From Erythrobacter insulae (GTDB taxonomy: Bacteria > Pseudomonadota > Alphaproteobacteria > Sphingomonadales > Sphingomonadaceae): a stretch of DNA of 64,000 bases. Where the stretch lies: the NCBI RefSeq assembly GCF_007004095.1, contig NZ_VHJK01000001.1, positions 1,244,501-1,308,500 on the forward strand, written 5' to 3'. Made by a program: the position numbers and the translations under genes. Positions 17,583 to 27,638 of this stretch are shown piece after piece; position 1 is the first letter of the stretch, and every line of letters starts with the position of its first letter. The notes beneath the pieces are model-generated. The model was not told the DNA's origin. It did no database searches and worked only from the letters and a program-made list of their open reading frames with translations.

Positions 17583-18355
17583 GCAGACAGCCCTTCGACA
17601 TAGGTTGGATATTTCGGCCTCCAATCGAGCACGCGTTTCGCTTTGCCATTCGCAACGCGGCGGTTCTCTGAATAGAAACCCAGTGCCATTTCGGACAGGT
17701 TTGCCTCCTCCAGCGTCTGCATCGGCGGCGGTTCGATGCCGAGCAATCCGCAGGCATATTCGGTGACCGCATTCCCGCTCGCCGGAAGATCATCGCCCAG
17801 ATTATAGGCTCCGGCTGGCGCATCGCTGGTCAGCGCGGCGGCTACACCGCTGGTGATATCATCGACATGGACCCGGCTAAAAACCTGGCCGGGCAAATCG
17901 ATGCGCCGCGCTTTGCCATCGCGCACCCGGTCAAGCGCGCTGCGGCCCGGCCCGTAGATCCCCGGCAATCTGAAAACGCGTGCGCCCAATTTCATCCAAA
18001 GCGCATCGGCATCGGTCCGCGCATTGCGCCGTCCCGTACCCGTGGGTGAGCTTTCATCGACCCAGGCGCCCTGTTGATCGCCGTAAACCCCTGTTGACGA
18101 AAGGTAGCCATACCACGCCTCACCAAAGGAATTGCCGTACGTATCGAGCACCGGATCAAGGCCGCTCTTTCGATCAGGCGGGACCGAGGACAGCACATGG
18201 GTCGCTTTATCAAGCGCAGCCTTTACCGCGCCGGAATCTGAAAAATCCACATCACCGTCGCTGCCTGTGGCCTGAACATTCCAGCCAAGCGCTTCCATCG
18301 CAGAAGCGATTGTTTTCGCCGTGTAGCCGAGGCCAAAAATGAACAAATTCGCCAT
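17573..18355 (-). CDS. NAD-binding epimerase/YeeZ-like protein
   Basis: A 260-residue Rossmann-fold protein of the extended SDR type. The N-terminus FIFGLGYTAKTIA carries a GxGYxxK-like nucleotide motif. LSSTGVYGDQQGAWVDE is the region containing the catalytic-type Ser/Thr and Tyr positions, and FRLPGIYGPGRSALDRV and RVHVDDI match NAD-dependent epimerase/YeeZ proteins. The substrate is unknown. The start at 18355 (MANLFIF) is preferred; an ATG four codons upstream at 18367 is possible. The gene end lies inside the 11-bp repeat. Confidence 0.82.
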   Translation of the reverse strand: MANLFIFGLGYTAKTIASAMEALGWNVQATGSDGDVDFSDSGAVKAALDKATHVLSSVPPDRKSGLDPVLDTYGNSFGEAWYGYLSSTGVYGDQQGAWVDESSPTGTGRRNARTDADALWMKLGARVFRLPGIYGPGRSALDRVRDGKARRIDLPGQVFSRVHVDDITSGVAAALTSDAPAGAYNLGDDLPASGNAVTEYACGLLGIEPPPMQTLEEANLSEMALGFYSENRRVANGKAKRVLDWRPKYPTYVEGLSAFV

Positions 18356-18408
18356 GTCTTTACCCATGCTTCTGGACTGGAGAGCAAATCAACCTAAATC
18401 ATCACCCT

Positions 18409-21075
18409 ATGGATATAGCAACAACCCCGACAAACCCCGATGGCAACCGCGAACTCGCCGATGCAGCGCCGACTCCTCATGAACCGCCGGTAATTCGGCG
18501 CGAGGATTACACCCCGTTCGGGTGGTTGGTCCCGCAAACAGGGATGCGATTTGAACTGGGCGTTGAAAATACTCGCGTTACAGCGACGCTCAAAGTCGAA
18601 CGGAACCCCGAAGCCAAGGCGACGCAGGAGCTGCGCCTGAACGGAGACGGTCTGAAACCCGATGCGGTTTCGGTTGACGGCGGCGCGAGCGACGATTGGA
18701 CCATGGACGGATCCGATCTGGTGCTGACATTGCCGGGCACCTCGCACGAGATCACGATTGCGACCACGCTCAACCCCAGCGCCAACACCACTTTGATGGG
18801 CCTTTATGCGTCAAACGGAATGCTGTGCACCCAATGCGAGGCCGAAGGCTTCCGCCGGATCACATTTTTCCCCGACCGCCCCGATGTGCTTTCCACCTAC
18901 ACCGTGCGGATGGAAGGGCCGAAGGACCAATTCCCGATCCTGCTGTGCAACGGCAACAACACTGCATCCGGGGATGGCGATGATGGCATTCATTGGGCAG
19001 AATGGCATGATCCATGGCCCAAGCCGTCCTATCTGTTTGCGCTGGTCGCAGGCGATCTGGTCGCCAATTCGGACACCTTCACAACGATGATTGGCCGCGT
19101 AGTTGATCTGAATGTCTGGGTCCGTGCAGAAGATTTGCCGCGCACTGATCACGCCGTCGAGTCGCTCAAGAAATCGATGAAGTGGGACGAGGAGACGTTC
19201 GGGCGCGAATATGACCTCGACCTCTACAACATCGTTGCTGTCAGCGATTTCAACATGGGCGCGATGGAGAACAAGGGGTTGAATGTCTTCAACACCAAAT
19301 ATGTTCTGGCCGATAAAGACACCGCGACCGATGCCGATTTTGACGGTGTCGAAGGCGTGATTGCGCATGAATATTTTCACAACTGGTCGGGTAATCGGAT
19401 CACCTGCCGCGATTGGTTTCAGCTGAGCCTGAAAGAAGGCTTTACCGTTCTGCGCGATCAATTGTTCAGTCAGGACATGCAGGGCGAAGCGGTCAAACGG
19501 ATCGAAGATGTGCGCATTTTGCGTGCGGCCCAGTTCCCCGAGGATGCCGGCCCGCTGGCGCATCCGATCCGGCCCGACAGTTTCCGCGAAATCTCGAATT
19601 TCTACACTGCAACGGTTTATAACAAAGGTGCCGAAGTGATCCGCATGATGCGGAGCATGGCAGGGCCTGAGCGTTTTCGCGCCGGTACAGATCTGTATTT
19701 CGATCGCCACGATGGCGAGGCGGCGACATGCGAAGATTTCATCCGTGCGATTGAAGATGGTGCCGGTTTGGAATTGTCACAATTTCGCCGCTGGTATCGC
19801 CAGGCGGGTACGCCGCGTGTCGCAGTGAGTCAGGAATTGAAGGATGGCGGTGTTGTTCTCACGTTGAAACAAACGGTCCCTCCCACGCCCGGTCAGGATG
19901 TAAAAGCGGCAATGCCAATTCCGCTGCGGGTCGCGGTTCATTGCCGCGAAACGGGCGCCATCGGCGAAGAACAGTTGATCGTGCTGAAACTGGACGAGGA
20001 GACATTCAATCTCCCGCTCGCCGGCCCTGTGCCGGTGGTGTCGATCAACCGAGGCTTTACCGCTCCGGTTATTATTGATCGCGACCTCGACCGCGATGAT
20101 CTTGTCTTTCTGGCGGCGTCGGATGACGATTCGTTCGCGCGTTACGAGGCCATGCAGGAACTGGCGCTGAAACATTTGGTCGCGGCGGCGAGCGGCGATC
20201 TTGATGAAGCGGGCAGAGCTGCGGGCAAAACCGCGATCTGTGATGCGATGCGGGCTATCATCAGCGACGCCGATCTCGATGACAGTATGCGCGCAGAATT
20301 GATGACGCTGCCCAGCGAAACGTACCTGTTCGAAGCGATGGCGACGGGCACACGCAAAGCCGATCCGGGCGCGATCCATAATGAGCGCGAGCAGCTCAAG
20401 ACGGCTATCGGCGTCACCCTTAAACGAGAACTGGAAGGGCTGTATGCGCGCACGGCAGACACCGGATATGACGATCCGGCGGGCCGCGGTGCGCGTAAAG
20501 TAAAGACCATTATCGCAGGGTTGTTCGCTGCAAGTGACCCGGAACGCGCGGCAATTATGGCGGCCCGTCAATTCGACGCGGCCGACAATATGACCGACCG
20601 TCAGGGCGCTTTGATGGTACTGTGCGGTCTCGCAACGCCGGAGCGTGATGCGCGCCTCAAAGCGTTCTATGATCGCTATCAGGACAACGATCTGGTGATC
20701 GACAAATGGTTCACGCTGCAGGCATTGTCGCTGCATCCAGACGTTATCCGTCAGGTGAGGGAGCTCGCGCAGCATCCCGATTTCACCATGAAAAACCCGA
20801 ACCGTGTGCGCTCACTCTACATGGCGTTTGCCGGCAACCCGCAGGGTTTTCATGCAGCCGATGGGTCTGGCTATCGCATGATCGCCGACGTCATCCTCGC
20901 GCTTGATCCGATCAATCCGCAAACTGCGGCGCGGTTTGTGCCTTCGCTTGGTCGGTGGAGACGGATCGAATCTGTCCGGGCTGGCCTGATGAAGGCCGAG
21001 CTGGAACGGATCAGCAAGGCCGAAGGTCTTTCGCGTGACACTTTCGAGCAGGTCACCCGCTCGCTCGATGGTTGA
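18409..21075 (+). CDS. pepN: Aminopeptidase N
   Basis: An 888-residue M1 metallopeptidase removing N-terminal residues from peptides in the cytoplasm. The exopeptidase motif GAMENKG, the zinc motif HEYFH at residues 320-324 and the third ligand Glu343 in LKEGFTV are all present with the correct 18-residue spacing. The C-terminal helical domain follows to about residue 880. Length equals the E. coli type PepN. Eight bases of its 3' end overlap the start of pgeF. Confidence 0.97.
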   Translation: MDIATTPTNPDGNRELADAAPTPHEPPVIRREDYTPFGWLVPQTGMRFELGVENTRVTATLKVERNPEAKATQELRLNGDGLKPDAVSVDGGASDDWTMDGSDLVLTLPGTSHEITIATTLNPSANTTLMGLYASNGMLCTQCEAEGFRRITFFPDRPDVLSTYTVRMEGPKDQFPILLCNGNNTASGDGDDGIHWAEWHDPWPKPSYLFALVAGDLVANSDTFTTMIGRVVDLNVWVRAEDLPRTDHAVESLKKSMKWDEETFGREYDLDLYNIVAVSDFNMGAMENKGLNVFNTKYVLADKDTATDADFDGVEGVIAHEYFHNWSGNRITCRDWFQLSLKEGFTVLRDQLFSQDMQGEAVKRIEDVRILRAAQFPEDAGPLAHPIRPDSFREISNFYTATVYNKGAEVIRMMRSMAGPERFRAGTDLYFDRHDGEAATCEDFIRAIEDGAGLELSQFRRWYRQAGTPRVAVSQELKDGGVVLTLKQTVPPTPGQDVKAAMPIPLRVAVHCRETGAIGEEQLIVLKLDEETFNLPLAGPVPVVSINRGFTAPVIIDRDLDRDDLVFLAASDDDSFARYEAMQELALKHLVAAASGDLDEAGRAAGKTAICDAMRAIISDADLDDSMRAELMTLPSETYLFEAMATGTRKADPGAIHNEREQLKTAIGVTLKRELEGLYARTADTGYDDPAGRGARKVKTIIAGLFAASDPERAAIMAARQFDAADNMTDRQGALMVLCGLATPERDARLKAFYDRYQDNDLVIDKWFTLQALSLHPDVIRQVRELAQHPDFTMKNPNRVRSLYMAFAGNPQGFHAADGSGYRMIADVILALDPINPQTAARFVPSLGRWRRIESVRAGLMKAELERISKAEGLSRDTFEQVTRSLDG

Positions 21076-21829
21076 TGTACCGACATTCGTGATCGACCGG
21101 GCTAAGGCGCTGGGCGGTATTCCGCACGGCTTTTTCGGCAGTTCGGACGGCGCGTTTCAATTCGGCTATGGCGGTCCCGGCAAATACGCCGCAGTTCACA
21201 TGGCGCGCGCCGATGCTGCCAATGCGGTGCAGGCGGGCGGGCGGATCGTCGCCCCGCATCAGGTCCACTCCGCAGACGTAATTACGGTCAAAGAGCCTTG
21301 GGAGGATACCGCAGAGGGGCGGCCGGTTGCCGATGCACTAGTCACCGCCGCACCTGGTTTGGTCCTGGCGATCGTGACGGCGGATTGCGCACCGGTTTTG
21401 CTCGCCGATCCTGAGGCAAGCGTGGTCGGTGCGGCCCATGCCGGGTGGCGCGGCGCGCAGGGCGGAATCCTGGAAAATACTATCAAAGCGATGGAACAGA
21501 TCGGGGCAAACCGTTCGCGTATCTGCGCGGCCATCGGTCCGACGATTGCGGGGCCGAGTTACGAAGTAGACGAAGCATTCCGCGCCCATTTCAGCACTGA
21601 TGACGCCGCGCATTTCAGCCCGGCCCCGGCGCGCGAAGGCAAGGCGCGCTGGCATTTCGACCTGACGGCCTATTGCGCTGCCAAGCTGACCGGAGCCGAG
21701 GTCAGCATCATCGAAGATGTCGCGCGTGACACCTATGCCGAGGCTGCGCGCTATTATTCATACCGGCGCGCATCGCAAACGGGCCAGCCGAATTATGGTA
21801 GGCAAATCAGTATGATTGGGTTTGAATAG
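21068..21829 (+). CDS. pgeF: Laccase-domain purine nucleoside phosphorylase-like protein (PgeF/YfiH)
   Basis: A 253-residue protein of the DUF152/multicopper polyphenol oxidase-like family. APHQVHSADV, IVTADCAPVLLAD and AAHAGWRGA supply the conserved His, Cys and His of the active site, and AAIGPTIAGPSYEV follows. Members act as purine nucleoside phosphorylases, and some have been linked to editing of peptidoglycan precursors. The ATG at 21068 inside the pepN end gives the usual length; the open frame to 21035 adds only residues overlapping pepN. The two genes are co-transcribed by position. Confidence 0.9.
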   Translation: MVDVPTFVIDRAKALGGIPHGFFGSSDGAFQFGYGGPGKYAAVHMARADAANAVQAGGRIVAPHQVHSADVITVKEPWEDTAEGRPVADALVTAAPGLVLAIVTADCAPVLLADPEASVVGAAHAGWRGAQGGILENTIKAMEQIGANRSRICAAIGPTIAGPSYEVDEAFRAHFSTDDAAHFSPAPAREGKARWHFDLTAYCAAKLTGAEVSIIEDVARDTYAEAARYYSYRRASQTGQPNYGRQISMIGFE

Positions 21830-21881
21830 CGATTTTCGACGCTCTGATTGCAGCAAAACGAACAGGGTGTGCTGAAAACAC

Positions 21882-21902
21882 AGTTGGATTTCCAATTTTT
21901 TG
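21882..21902 (+). terminator. Possible weak intrinsic terminator after pgeF
   Basis: AGTTGG (21882-21887) can pair with CCAATT (21892-21897), including one G-U pair, around an ATTT loop. A run of T residues to 21901 follows. The stem is short and AT-rich, so the call is tentative. It lies 53 bases beyond the pgeF stop and would separate it from petABC. Confidence 0.4.
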
Positions 21903-22067
21903 TGGCTATTGGCCCGTCAAGCCGGAACCTTTGAGCATCTGAAGCGCTTGAGGTTCAACTTTCTGGAGCTTTGATCTAATTCCTGGCTCCCGGATTGTGA
22001 CACAGTTTGACATCAACTCCGCGCTGGCACGTCGCCATCCGCGGGATTACGAGCAAGGTAAGGCAAG

Positions 22068-22643
22068 ATGGCTGACACGAGCGGAGCCGGAACTGTAGAG
22101 AACGCTGCTGAAGTAGCAGGTGAAGACGGCGTACGCCGCCGTGACTGGATTCACATCGCAGCGCTTGGCACTGCCGGAGTTGGCGGTGCTTCTGTATTGC
22201 TGCCACTGGTAAGCCAGATGGCGCCAACTGCCGATGTTCTGGCCGCGAGTACAACCGATGTTGATATTTCACGGGTTGAGGCAGGCCAGACGATCAAGGC
22301 CACGTTCCGCGATCAGCCGCTTTTTATCAAGCGTCTGACGTCTGAAGAAATCGCTGCAGCGAATGAAGTCGATGCAAGCTCACTTCGCGATCCCCAGACC
22401 CTCGCTGACCGTACCCAAGTGGGATATGAAGATGTCCTCGTCACCATGGGCGTTTGTACCCACCTCGGCTGTGTGCCGCTGGGCGCAGCGGAAGGCGAAA
22501 ATAAAGGCGAATTTGGCGGCTATTACTGCCCGTGCCACGGTTCGCATTATGATACCGCTGGCCGCATTCGCAAAGGTCCGGCGCCAACCAATCTTGCCGT
22601 TCCTGAATATGCTTTCAATGGCGACGTCATCCGCGTCGGCTAA
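22068..22643 (+). CDS. petA: Ubiquinol-cytochrome c reductase Rieske iron-sulfur subunit
   Basis: A 191-residue subunit of respiratory complex III. After a hydrophilic N-terminus comes [18 protein letters not shown], a twin-arginine-like segment leading into the single membrane helix. The [2Fe-2S] cluster is held by Cys130, His132, Cys154 and His157 in CTHLGC and CPCHGSH, with Cys135 and Cys156 placed for the conserved disulfide. It oxidises ubiquinol and passes electrons to cytochrome c1. It is the first gene of petABC, 55 bases ahead of petB. Confidence 0.97.
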   Translation: MADTSGAGTVENAAEVAGEDGVRRRDWIHIAALGTAGVGGASVLLPLVSQMAPTADVLAASTTDVDISRVEAGQTIKATFRDQPLFIKRLTSEEIAAANEVDASSLRDPQTLADRTQVGYEDVLVTMGVCTHLGCVPLGAAEGENKGEFGGYYCPCHGSHYDTAGRIRKGPAPTNLAVPEYAFNGDVIRVG

Positions 22644-22698
22644 TGCTGCGTATCTAATTCGAACACACTGATTTCACGCTGATAACCGAGAGACCATT

Positions 22699-24042
22699 AT
22701 GAGTTTTGCCTGGGCCAAGCAGTACGAACCGCAAAGCGGATTTACAAAGTGGATTGATGAGAAGCTGCCTGTGCCGCGTCTTGTCTATAACGCTATCGGC
22801 GCTGGCTATCCGGTGCCGCGTAATCTCAACTATATGTGGAATTTCGGCGTTCTCGCCGGGTTCTGTCTCATGTTGCAGATCGTCACCGGCGTCATATTGG
22901 CGATGCACTATGCATCGAACACCGAAGTCGCCTTTGGTCAGGTTGAGCACATCATGCGCAACGTGAACTGGGGTTGGATGATGCGCTATGCGCACGCCAA
23001 CGGAGCCAGCTTCTTCTTTATCGTCATCTATCTGCACATTTTCCGCGGCCTGTATTATTCATCCTACAAGGCCCCGCGCGAGATGATCTGGTTGCTCGGC
23101 GTGGTCATCTTCCTGTTGATGATGGCGACCGCATTCATGGGCTACGTTCTGCCATGGGGCCAGATGAGCTTCTGGGGCGCGAAGGTTATTACCGGCTTGT
23201 TCGGTGCCATCCCGCTGGTTGGCGAGCCGCTTCAGGTATGGCTGGTTGGCGGATATGCGCCGAACGATTCGACGCTTAACCGGTTCTTCTCGCTGCACTT
23301 CCTGCTGCCGTTCGTGATTGCCGGTGTGGTTATCCTCCACATCTGGGCGCTGCACATTCCGGGTTCCTCGAACCCGACCGGCGTTGAAGTGAAGAAAGAG
23401 AGCGATACCGTCCCGTTCCACCCGTATTACACGGCGAAAGACGGGTTCGGACTCGGCGTTTTCCTGATCTTCTTCACGTTCATGGTGTTCTTCCTGCCGA
23501 ACGCTCTGGGTCACCCGGACAACTATATCGAGGCGAACCCGCTTTCGACCCCAGCGCACATCGTTCCTGAATGGTACTTCCTGCCTTTCTATGCGATCCT
23601 GCGTGCCTTCACCGGCGATCTGACTATTCCGTTCACCGGCATCGTCTTGATCCAGGCAAAGCTGTTGGGTGTGATCGCAATGTTCGGTTCGATCCTGGTT
23701 TGGTTCTTCCTGCCATGGCTCGACAAGAGCCCGGTACGCTCGGGGCATTATCGTCCGATGTTCAAAAAGTTCTTCTGGTTCGGTCTGATCCCGACAATGA
23801 TCGTCCTCACGATCTGTGGCGGCGCGCCGGCTGAAGAGCCTTACGTGATGCTGAGCCAGATTTTCACGGCCTATTACTTCCTTCACTTCCTGGTGATCCT
23901 GCCGATCATCAGCCAGATCGAAGTACCAAAGCCGCTGCCGTACTCCATCACCGAAGCCGTAATCGGTTCCGATGAGGTGCCCGGTGGTACAGATGGCGGT
24001 GGGGACAACCCGCAAGCCGCAGTGCAACCACTGCCCGCCTGA
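22699..24042 (+). CDS. petB: Ubiquinol-cytochrome c reductase cytochrome b
   Basis: A 447-residue polytopic core subunit of the bc1 complex carrying two b hemes and both quinone sites. Recognisable parts are [39 protein letters not shown], the Qo motif PEWYF near residue 295, and the paired histidines within the second and fourth helices. The C-terminus ends in a glycine-, aspartate- and proline-rich tail (from about residue 425) beyond the last helix. Middle gene of petABC. Confidence 0.98.
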   Translation: MSFAWAKQYEPQSGFTKWIDEKLPVPRLVYNAIGAGYPVPRNLNYMWNFGVLAGFCLMLQIVTGVILAMHYASNTEVAFGQVEHIMRNVNWGWMMRYAHANGASFFFIVIYLHIFRGLYYSSYKAPREMIWLLGVVIFLLMMATAFMGYVLPWGQMSFWGAKVITGLFGAIPLVGEPLQVWLVGGYAPNDSTLNRFFSLHFLLPFVIAGVVILHIWALHIPGSSNPTGVEVKKESDTVPFHPYYTAKDGFGLGVFLIFFTFMVFFLPNALGHPDNYIEANPLSTPAHIVPEWYFLPFYAILRAFTGDLTIPFTGIVLIQAKLLGVIAMFGSILVWFFLPWLDKSPVRSGHYRPMFKKFFWFGLIPTMIVLTICGGAPAEEPYVMLSQIFTAYYFLHFLVILPIISQIEVPKPLPYSITEAVIGSDEVPGGTDGGGDNPQAAVQPLPA

Positions 24043-24094
24043 TAAACTCGGTCACGCCCATTTTACTGACCCGATAACGAGAAAGAGTTAGGTC

Positions 24095-24958
24095 ATGACA
24101 ATCCGTTTAGCAGGCATTCTGGCAGGAATCGGCATTACCGCCGTTCTCGTCCTCTGGTCGCTGGTGCCCGGCGTCATCAATCTGGTGACGGGGCCTCCTG
24201 CGGAGAAGCCGGCCTATTACGTCTTCAAAGAAGACCCCGTAGCCCCGGAAGGCGGTTTCTCCTTTGCCGGCGCCGCTGGCAAATGGGATTATGCTCAGCT
24301 TCAGCGCGGCTATGCCGTGTACAAGCAGGTTTGTTCCGCGTGTCACGGCCTGAAATATGTCGCGTTCCGTAACCTTGCAGAGCTTGGCTACAGCGAAGAT
24401 CAAGTCCGCGCCGAAGCGGCAACATGGAACGTACCGGGCATCGATCCGGCCACGGGCGAACAAATTATGCGTCCCGCAGAGCCAACGGATTATTTCCCGA
24501 ACCCGTATCCGAATAATGTTGCTGCCGCAGCCGCAAACAACAATGCGATCCCGCCTGATCTTTCACTCATCACGAAAGCGCGCGCAGACGGATCGAACTA
24601 TGTGTACTCGCTGCTTAATGGCTATGTTGATCCGGATCCGGAAAAGCTCGCTGCGGCACAGGAAAATGGATTTGAGACCCCGATGGGCCTCTATTTCAAC
24701 CCTTGGTTTTCCAACGTAAACCTCGCCATGCCTCCGCAGCTTTACGAAGGCAGCATCACATATGATGATGGCACCGAGGCAACCGTGCCGCAGATGTCAG
24801 CTGACATTGCTGCGTTCCTTACGTGGACCGCAGAACCAAGCCTGATCAAACGGAAACAGACCGGTTGGTTCGTGATTGCATTCCTGTTGTTTGCAACCGG
24901 CCTCGCCTATCTTTCTTACAAGCAGGTATGGGCAGGTAAAAAGCCGAAGAAGAAATAA
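24095..24958 (+). CDS. petC: Cytochrome c1
   Basis: A 287-residue subunit of complex III. It has an N-terminal hydrophobic signal/anchor (residues 4-30) and heme c bound by Cys80, Cys83 and His84 (CSACHG). The sixth ligand is Met212 in NLAMPPQ, and a C-terminal membrane helix near residue 260 precedes a lysine-rich cytoplasmic end. It passes electrons from the Rieske protein to soluble or membrane cytochrome c. Last gene of petABC; a strong terminator follows. Confidence 0.97.
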   Translation: MTIRLAGILAGIGITAVLVLWSLVPGVINLVTGPPAEKPAYYVFKEDPVAPEGGFSFAGAAGKWDYAQLQRGYAVYKQVCSACHGLKYVAFRNLAELGYSEDQVRAEAATWNVPGIDPATGEQIMRPAEPTDYFPNPYPNNVAAAAANNNAIPPDLSLITKARADGSNYVYSLLNGYVDPDPEKLAAAQENGFETPMGLYFNPWFSNVNLAMPPQLYEGSITYDDGTEATVPQMSADIAAFLTWTAEPSLIKRKQTGWFVIAFLLFATGLAYLSYKQVWAGKKPKKK

Positions 24959-24983
24959 CGGCTTCCCGCCAAGCCAATGGATT

Positions 24984-25022
24984 AAACGCCCCGGCTTCCC
25001 TTGCGGATGTCGGGGCGTTTTG
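24984..25022 (+). terminator. Intrinsic terminator after petABC
   Basis: AAACGCCCCG (24984-24993) is perfectly complementary to CGGGGCGTTT (25011-25020). A 17-base loop separates the arms, and the T-rich end of the 3' arm serves as the uridine tract. It begins 26 bases after the petC stop and ends about 30 bases before apt. Confidence 0.82.
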
Positions 25023-25052
25023 CTTTGAAGGCGCGATCATAAGGGGTTTTGA

Positions 25053-25604
25053 ATGACTGCACCGCTGCTCACGCCTGCCGAATTGAAAGCGCTTGTTCGA
25101 ACAATCCCGGACTTTCCCGCCGAGGGCATACAATTCCGCGACATCACAACTTTGATCCGCCACCCGCGGGGCATGGCGGATAGCGTCCGGCATCTTGCCG
25201 CGATGGCAAAGTCATGCGGCGCGCAAAAGATTGCGGGCATGGAAGCGCGCGGCTTTATCTTTGGCGCGGCGGTCGCGGTCGAATTGGGGATCGGTTTTGT
25301 GCCTGTTCGCAAGCCGGGCAAATTGCCCGTTGAAACCATAGGCATTGATTACGCGCTCGAATACGGGACCGACCGATTGGAGGTTGATCCCAGCGCAATT
25401 GGTGACGGTGAAAACATTGTCATCGTGGATGATTTGATCGCCACCGGCGGAACCGCGCTGGCGGCGGCACAATTGCTGAGGACCGCCGGAGCCAAGGTCG
25501 CCCACGCCTTGTTTGTGATCGATTTACCCGATTTGGGCGGCGCTGATAAACTGCGCGGAGCCGATGTTGAGGTCGAAACCTTGATGGAATTTGAAGGCGA
25601 CTAG
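25053..25604 (+). CDS. apt: Adenine phosphoribosyltransferase
   Basis: A 183-residue purine salvage enzyme making AMP from adenine and PRPP. The family start (ELKALVRTIPDFPAEGIQFRDITTL), GMEARGFIFGAAVA and the PRPP-binding loop IVDDLIATGGTA in the last third are diagnostic. The ATG at 25053 follows a purine-rich AAGGGG. It sits downstream of the petC terminator, so it probably has its own promoter. Confidence 0.96.
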   Translation: MTAPLLTPAELKALVRTIPDFPAEGIQFRDITTLIRHPRGMADSVRHLAAMAKSCGAQKIAGMEARGFIFGAAVAVELGIGFVPVRKPGKLPVETIGIDYALEYGTDRLEVDPSAIGDGENIVIVDDLIATGGTALAAAQLLRTAGAKVAHALFVIDLPDLGGADKLRGADVEVETLMEFEGD

Positions 25605-25689
25605 CACGCGGGTCTGTATAAATAGCGGGTGCAATTCGGAACGGAGACCGGCTCTGTCCATTATAAGGGCGGGGCCAACGGGAAATTAC

Positions 25690-27606
25690 ATGGAATCGCA
25701 AGCACTTGTCATTGCCACAATCGGCGTCCTCGGTGTCGGGGCGCAATGGATCGCATGGCGCACCGGCTGGCCAGCGATTGTGCTTATGCTTGCCGCTGGT
25801 TTTTTGGCCGGACCCGTTGCTGGCGAACTCGGCTTTCGCTTGCTCGATCCAGAGGCAGCCTTTGGTGACTTGCTGGATCCGGCCATCGGTATCGGTGTTG
25901 CACTGATCCTGTTCGAAGGCGGGCTTAGCCTCGATCTGCGCGAATTGCGCCATTCGGGAAGCGCGGTCTGGCGCTTGGCCACGATCGGCGTTGTTGTCGG
26001 ATGGGCGCTCGGCGCGTTGGCGGCCAGTCAAATCGCCGGTCTCGCCTGGCCCGTTGCCGTCCTGTTTGGCGGCATCTTGATCGTGACCGGACCGACGGTT
26101 GTGATCCCGCTTTTGCGCCAGGCCAATGTCCAAACGCGGCCCAATTCGATCCTTAAATGGGAAGGCATCGTCAACGATCCTACCGGCGCCCTGTGCGCTG
26201 TGATTGCTTATGAATATTTCCGCCGCGTCTCGGAAAGCCCGAATGCGTCATTGGTCGAAGTGGTCCCGCCGTTGATCATCGCAGCCATATTGGCTGGGTT
26301 GATAGGATATGCTGCGGCGCGCTTTATCGCTTATATTTTCCCGCGCGGTGCGATCCCTGAATATCTCAAAGTCCCGGTTCTGTTCATCTCTGTGATCTTT
26401 GTGTTCGTTCTGACGAACAAGATCGAGCACGAGGCGGGTCTTGTCGCGGTAACCGTAATGGGCATCACGCTGGCCAATACCGGCTTTGCCAGCATCCGCT
26501 CAATCCATCCTTTTAAAGAGAACATCGCTGTCCTGCTTGTCTCAGGCATATTCATCCTGTTGTCCGCGAGCCTGAGCTGGAGCGATCTGGTCAAGCTCGA
26601 TCCGACTACCGAGGTCGGTATGCGATTTGCTCTGTTCATGCTTGCGCTGCTGTTTCTGGTGCGCCCGCTTACGGTCATTATCAGCCTGCTTGGTTCTTCG
26701 GTGCCGTGGAACGAGCGTTTGTTTGTCGCATGGATTGCCCCGCGCGGTATTGTTCTGGTCGCTATATCCGGCCTGTTCGCGCTGCGCCTTGCGGATCTGG
26801 GTTATGGCGATGCGCAGCTTCTCACCGCGCTCAGCTTTGCTGTGGTCGTCACAACCGTCGTGGCTCACGGGTTCAGCATCAATATCGTTGCCAAATGGCT
26901 CAAGGTAAAAGGCACGTCGCGTCCGGGCCTGCTCATCGTGGGCTCGACTCCGTGGACCATCTCGCTGGCAAAGGAGATGCAGGCGATCAAGACGCCGGTC
27001 ATGATCGTTGATCCCAGTTGGCAAAGGCTGGGCGCTGCCCGGCGCGAAGGCTTGCCGTTTTATCACGGCGAAATCCTGAACGAGGCGACCGAGCACAACC
27101 TTGACCTGACGCCATTTCAGGTGCTCGTCGCGGCCACCGATAACGAGGCATATAATGCGTTGGTCTGCAATGAATTTGCACACGAAATAGGCCGCGACAG
27201 CGTTTATCAATTGGGCGAAAGCGCCGATGAGGATGACAAACACGCTCTGCCGGAGAGTATTCGCGGCCGAGCGTTGTTCGAAAGCGGATTTGGCGTCACC
27301 GATGTCGGCGAACGTCAGCAACAGGGTTGGGTTTTCCGCAAGACAAAGCTGTCCGAAGAGTTTGATTTCGAACAGGCGAAAGAGAAGCTTCCCGATAGCG
27401 CAAACGTCCTCCTGCTCGTCCGTCAGGGCGGCAACTTGCGCTTCTTTACCCACGCTGCCCGGCCTGAACCAAGACCGGGTGACACCGTCATCTCATTTAC
27501 CCCGCCCCAGTCAAAAACGCCTGAGGAACAGGCGGCAAAACGGGCCGCTAAAGAGAGTGCAAAGGCAAAAGGCGATCCGTCTGCGCCGAGCGCGCAAACC
27601 ACGTAA
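25690..27606 (+). CDS. CPA1-type Na+/K+:proton antiporter with C-terminal NAD-binding-like domain
   Basis: A 638-residue protein with about 12 membrane helices to residue 400 (NhaP/CPA1 type; for example VTGPTVVIPLLRQANV, and GIVNDPTGAL, which carries the ion-binding Asn-Asp pair). A cytoplasmic TrkA-N-like region (LLIVGSTPWTISLAKEM, ATDNEAYNAL) and a lysine/alanine-rich tail follow. It would exchange sodium or potassium for protons at the inner membrane and may be gated by nucleotide binding to the soluble domain. The start MESQALVIAT at 25690 is preferred; the frame is open to 25591 but overlaps apt. Confidence 0.88.
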   Translation: MESQALVIATIGVLGVGAQWIAWRTGWPAIVLMLAAGFLAGPVAGELGFRLLDPEAAFGDLLDPAIGIGVALILFEGGLSLDLRELRHSGSAVWRLATIGVVVGWALGALAASQIAGLAWPVAVLFGGILIVTGPTVVIPLLRQANVQTRPNSILKWEGIVNDPTGALCAVIAYEYFRRVSESPNASLVEVVPPLIIAAILAGLIGYAAARFIAYIFPRGAIPEYLKVPVLFISVIFVFVLTNKIEHEAGLVAVTVMGITLANTGFASIRSIHPFKENIAVLLVSGIFILLSASLSWSDLVKLDPTTEVGMRFALFMLALLFLVRPLTVIISLLGSSVPWNERLFVAWIAPRGIVLVAISGLFALRLADLGYGDAQLLTALSFAVVVTTVVAHGFSINIVAKWLKVKGTSRPGLLIVGSTPWTISLAKEMQAIKTPVMIVDPSWQRLGAARREGLPFYHGEILNEATEHNLDLTPFQVLVAATDNEAYNALVCNEFAHEIGRDSVYQLGESADEDDKHALPESIRGRALFESGFGVTDVGERQQQGWVFRKTKLSEEFDFEQAKEKLPDSANVLLLVRQGGNLRFFTHAARPEPRPGDTVISFTPPQSKTPEEQAAKRAAKESAKAKGDPSAPSAQTT

Positions 27607-27638
27607 CCCATCAAAAAAGACTTCGATCACGAGGCCCT

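Noticed and set aside
18811-19710. 299-codon minus-strand frame inside pepN
   Set aside because: Antisense shadow of a well-identified gene; no family features or ribosome-binding site.
22007-22012. TTGACA as the -35 box of petABC
   Set aside because: No acceptable -10 element lies 16 to 18 bases downstream, so a promoter cannot be supported by eye.
23059-24027. 322-codon minus-strand frame opposite petB
   Set aside because: Highly charged His/Arg/Gln composition typical of reverse-complemented membrane protein codons.
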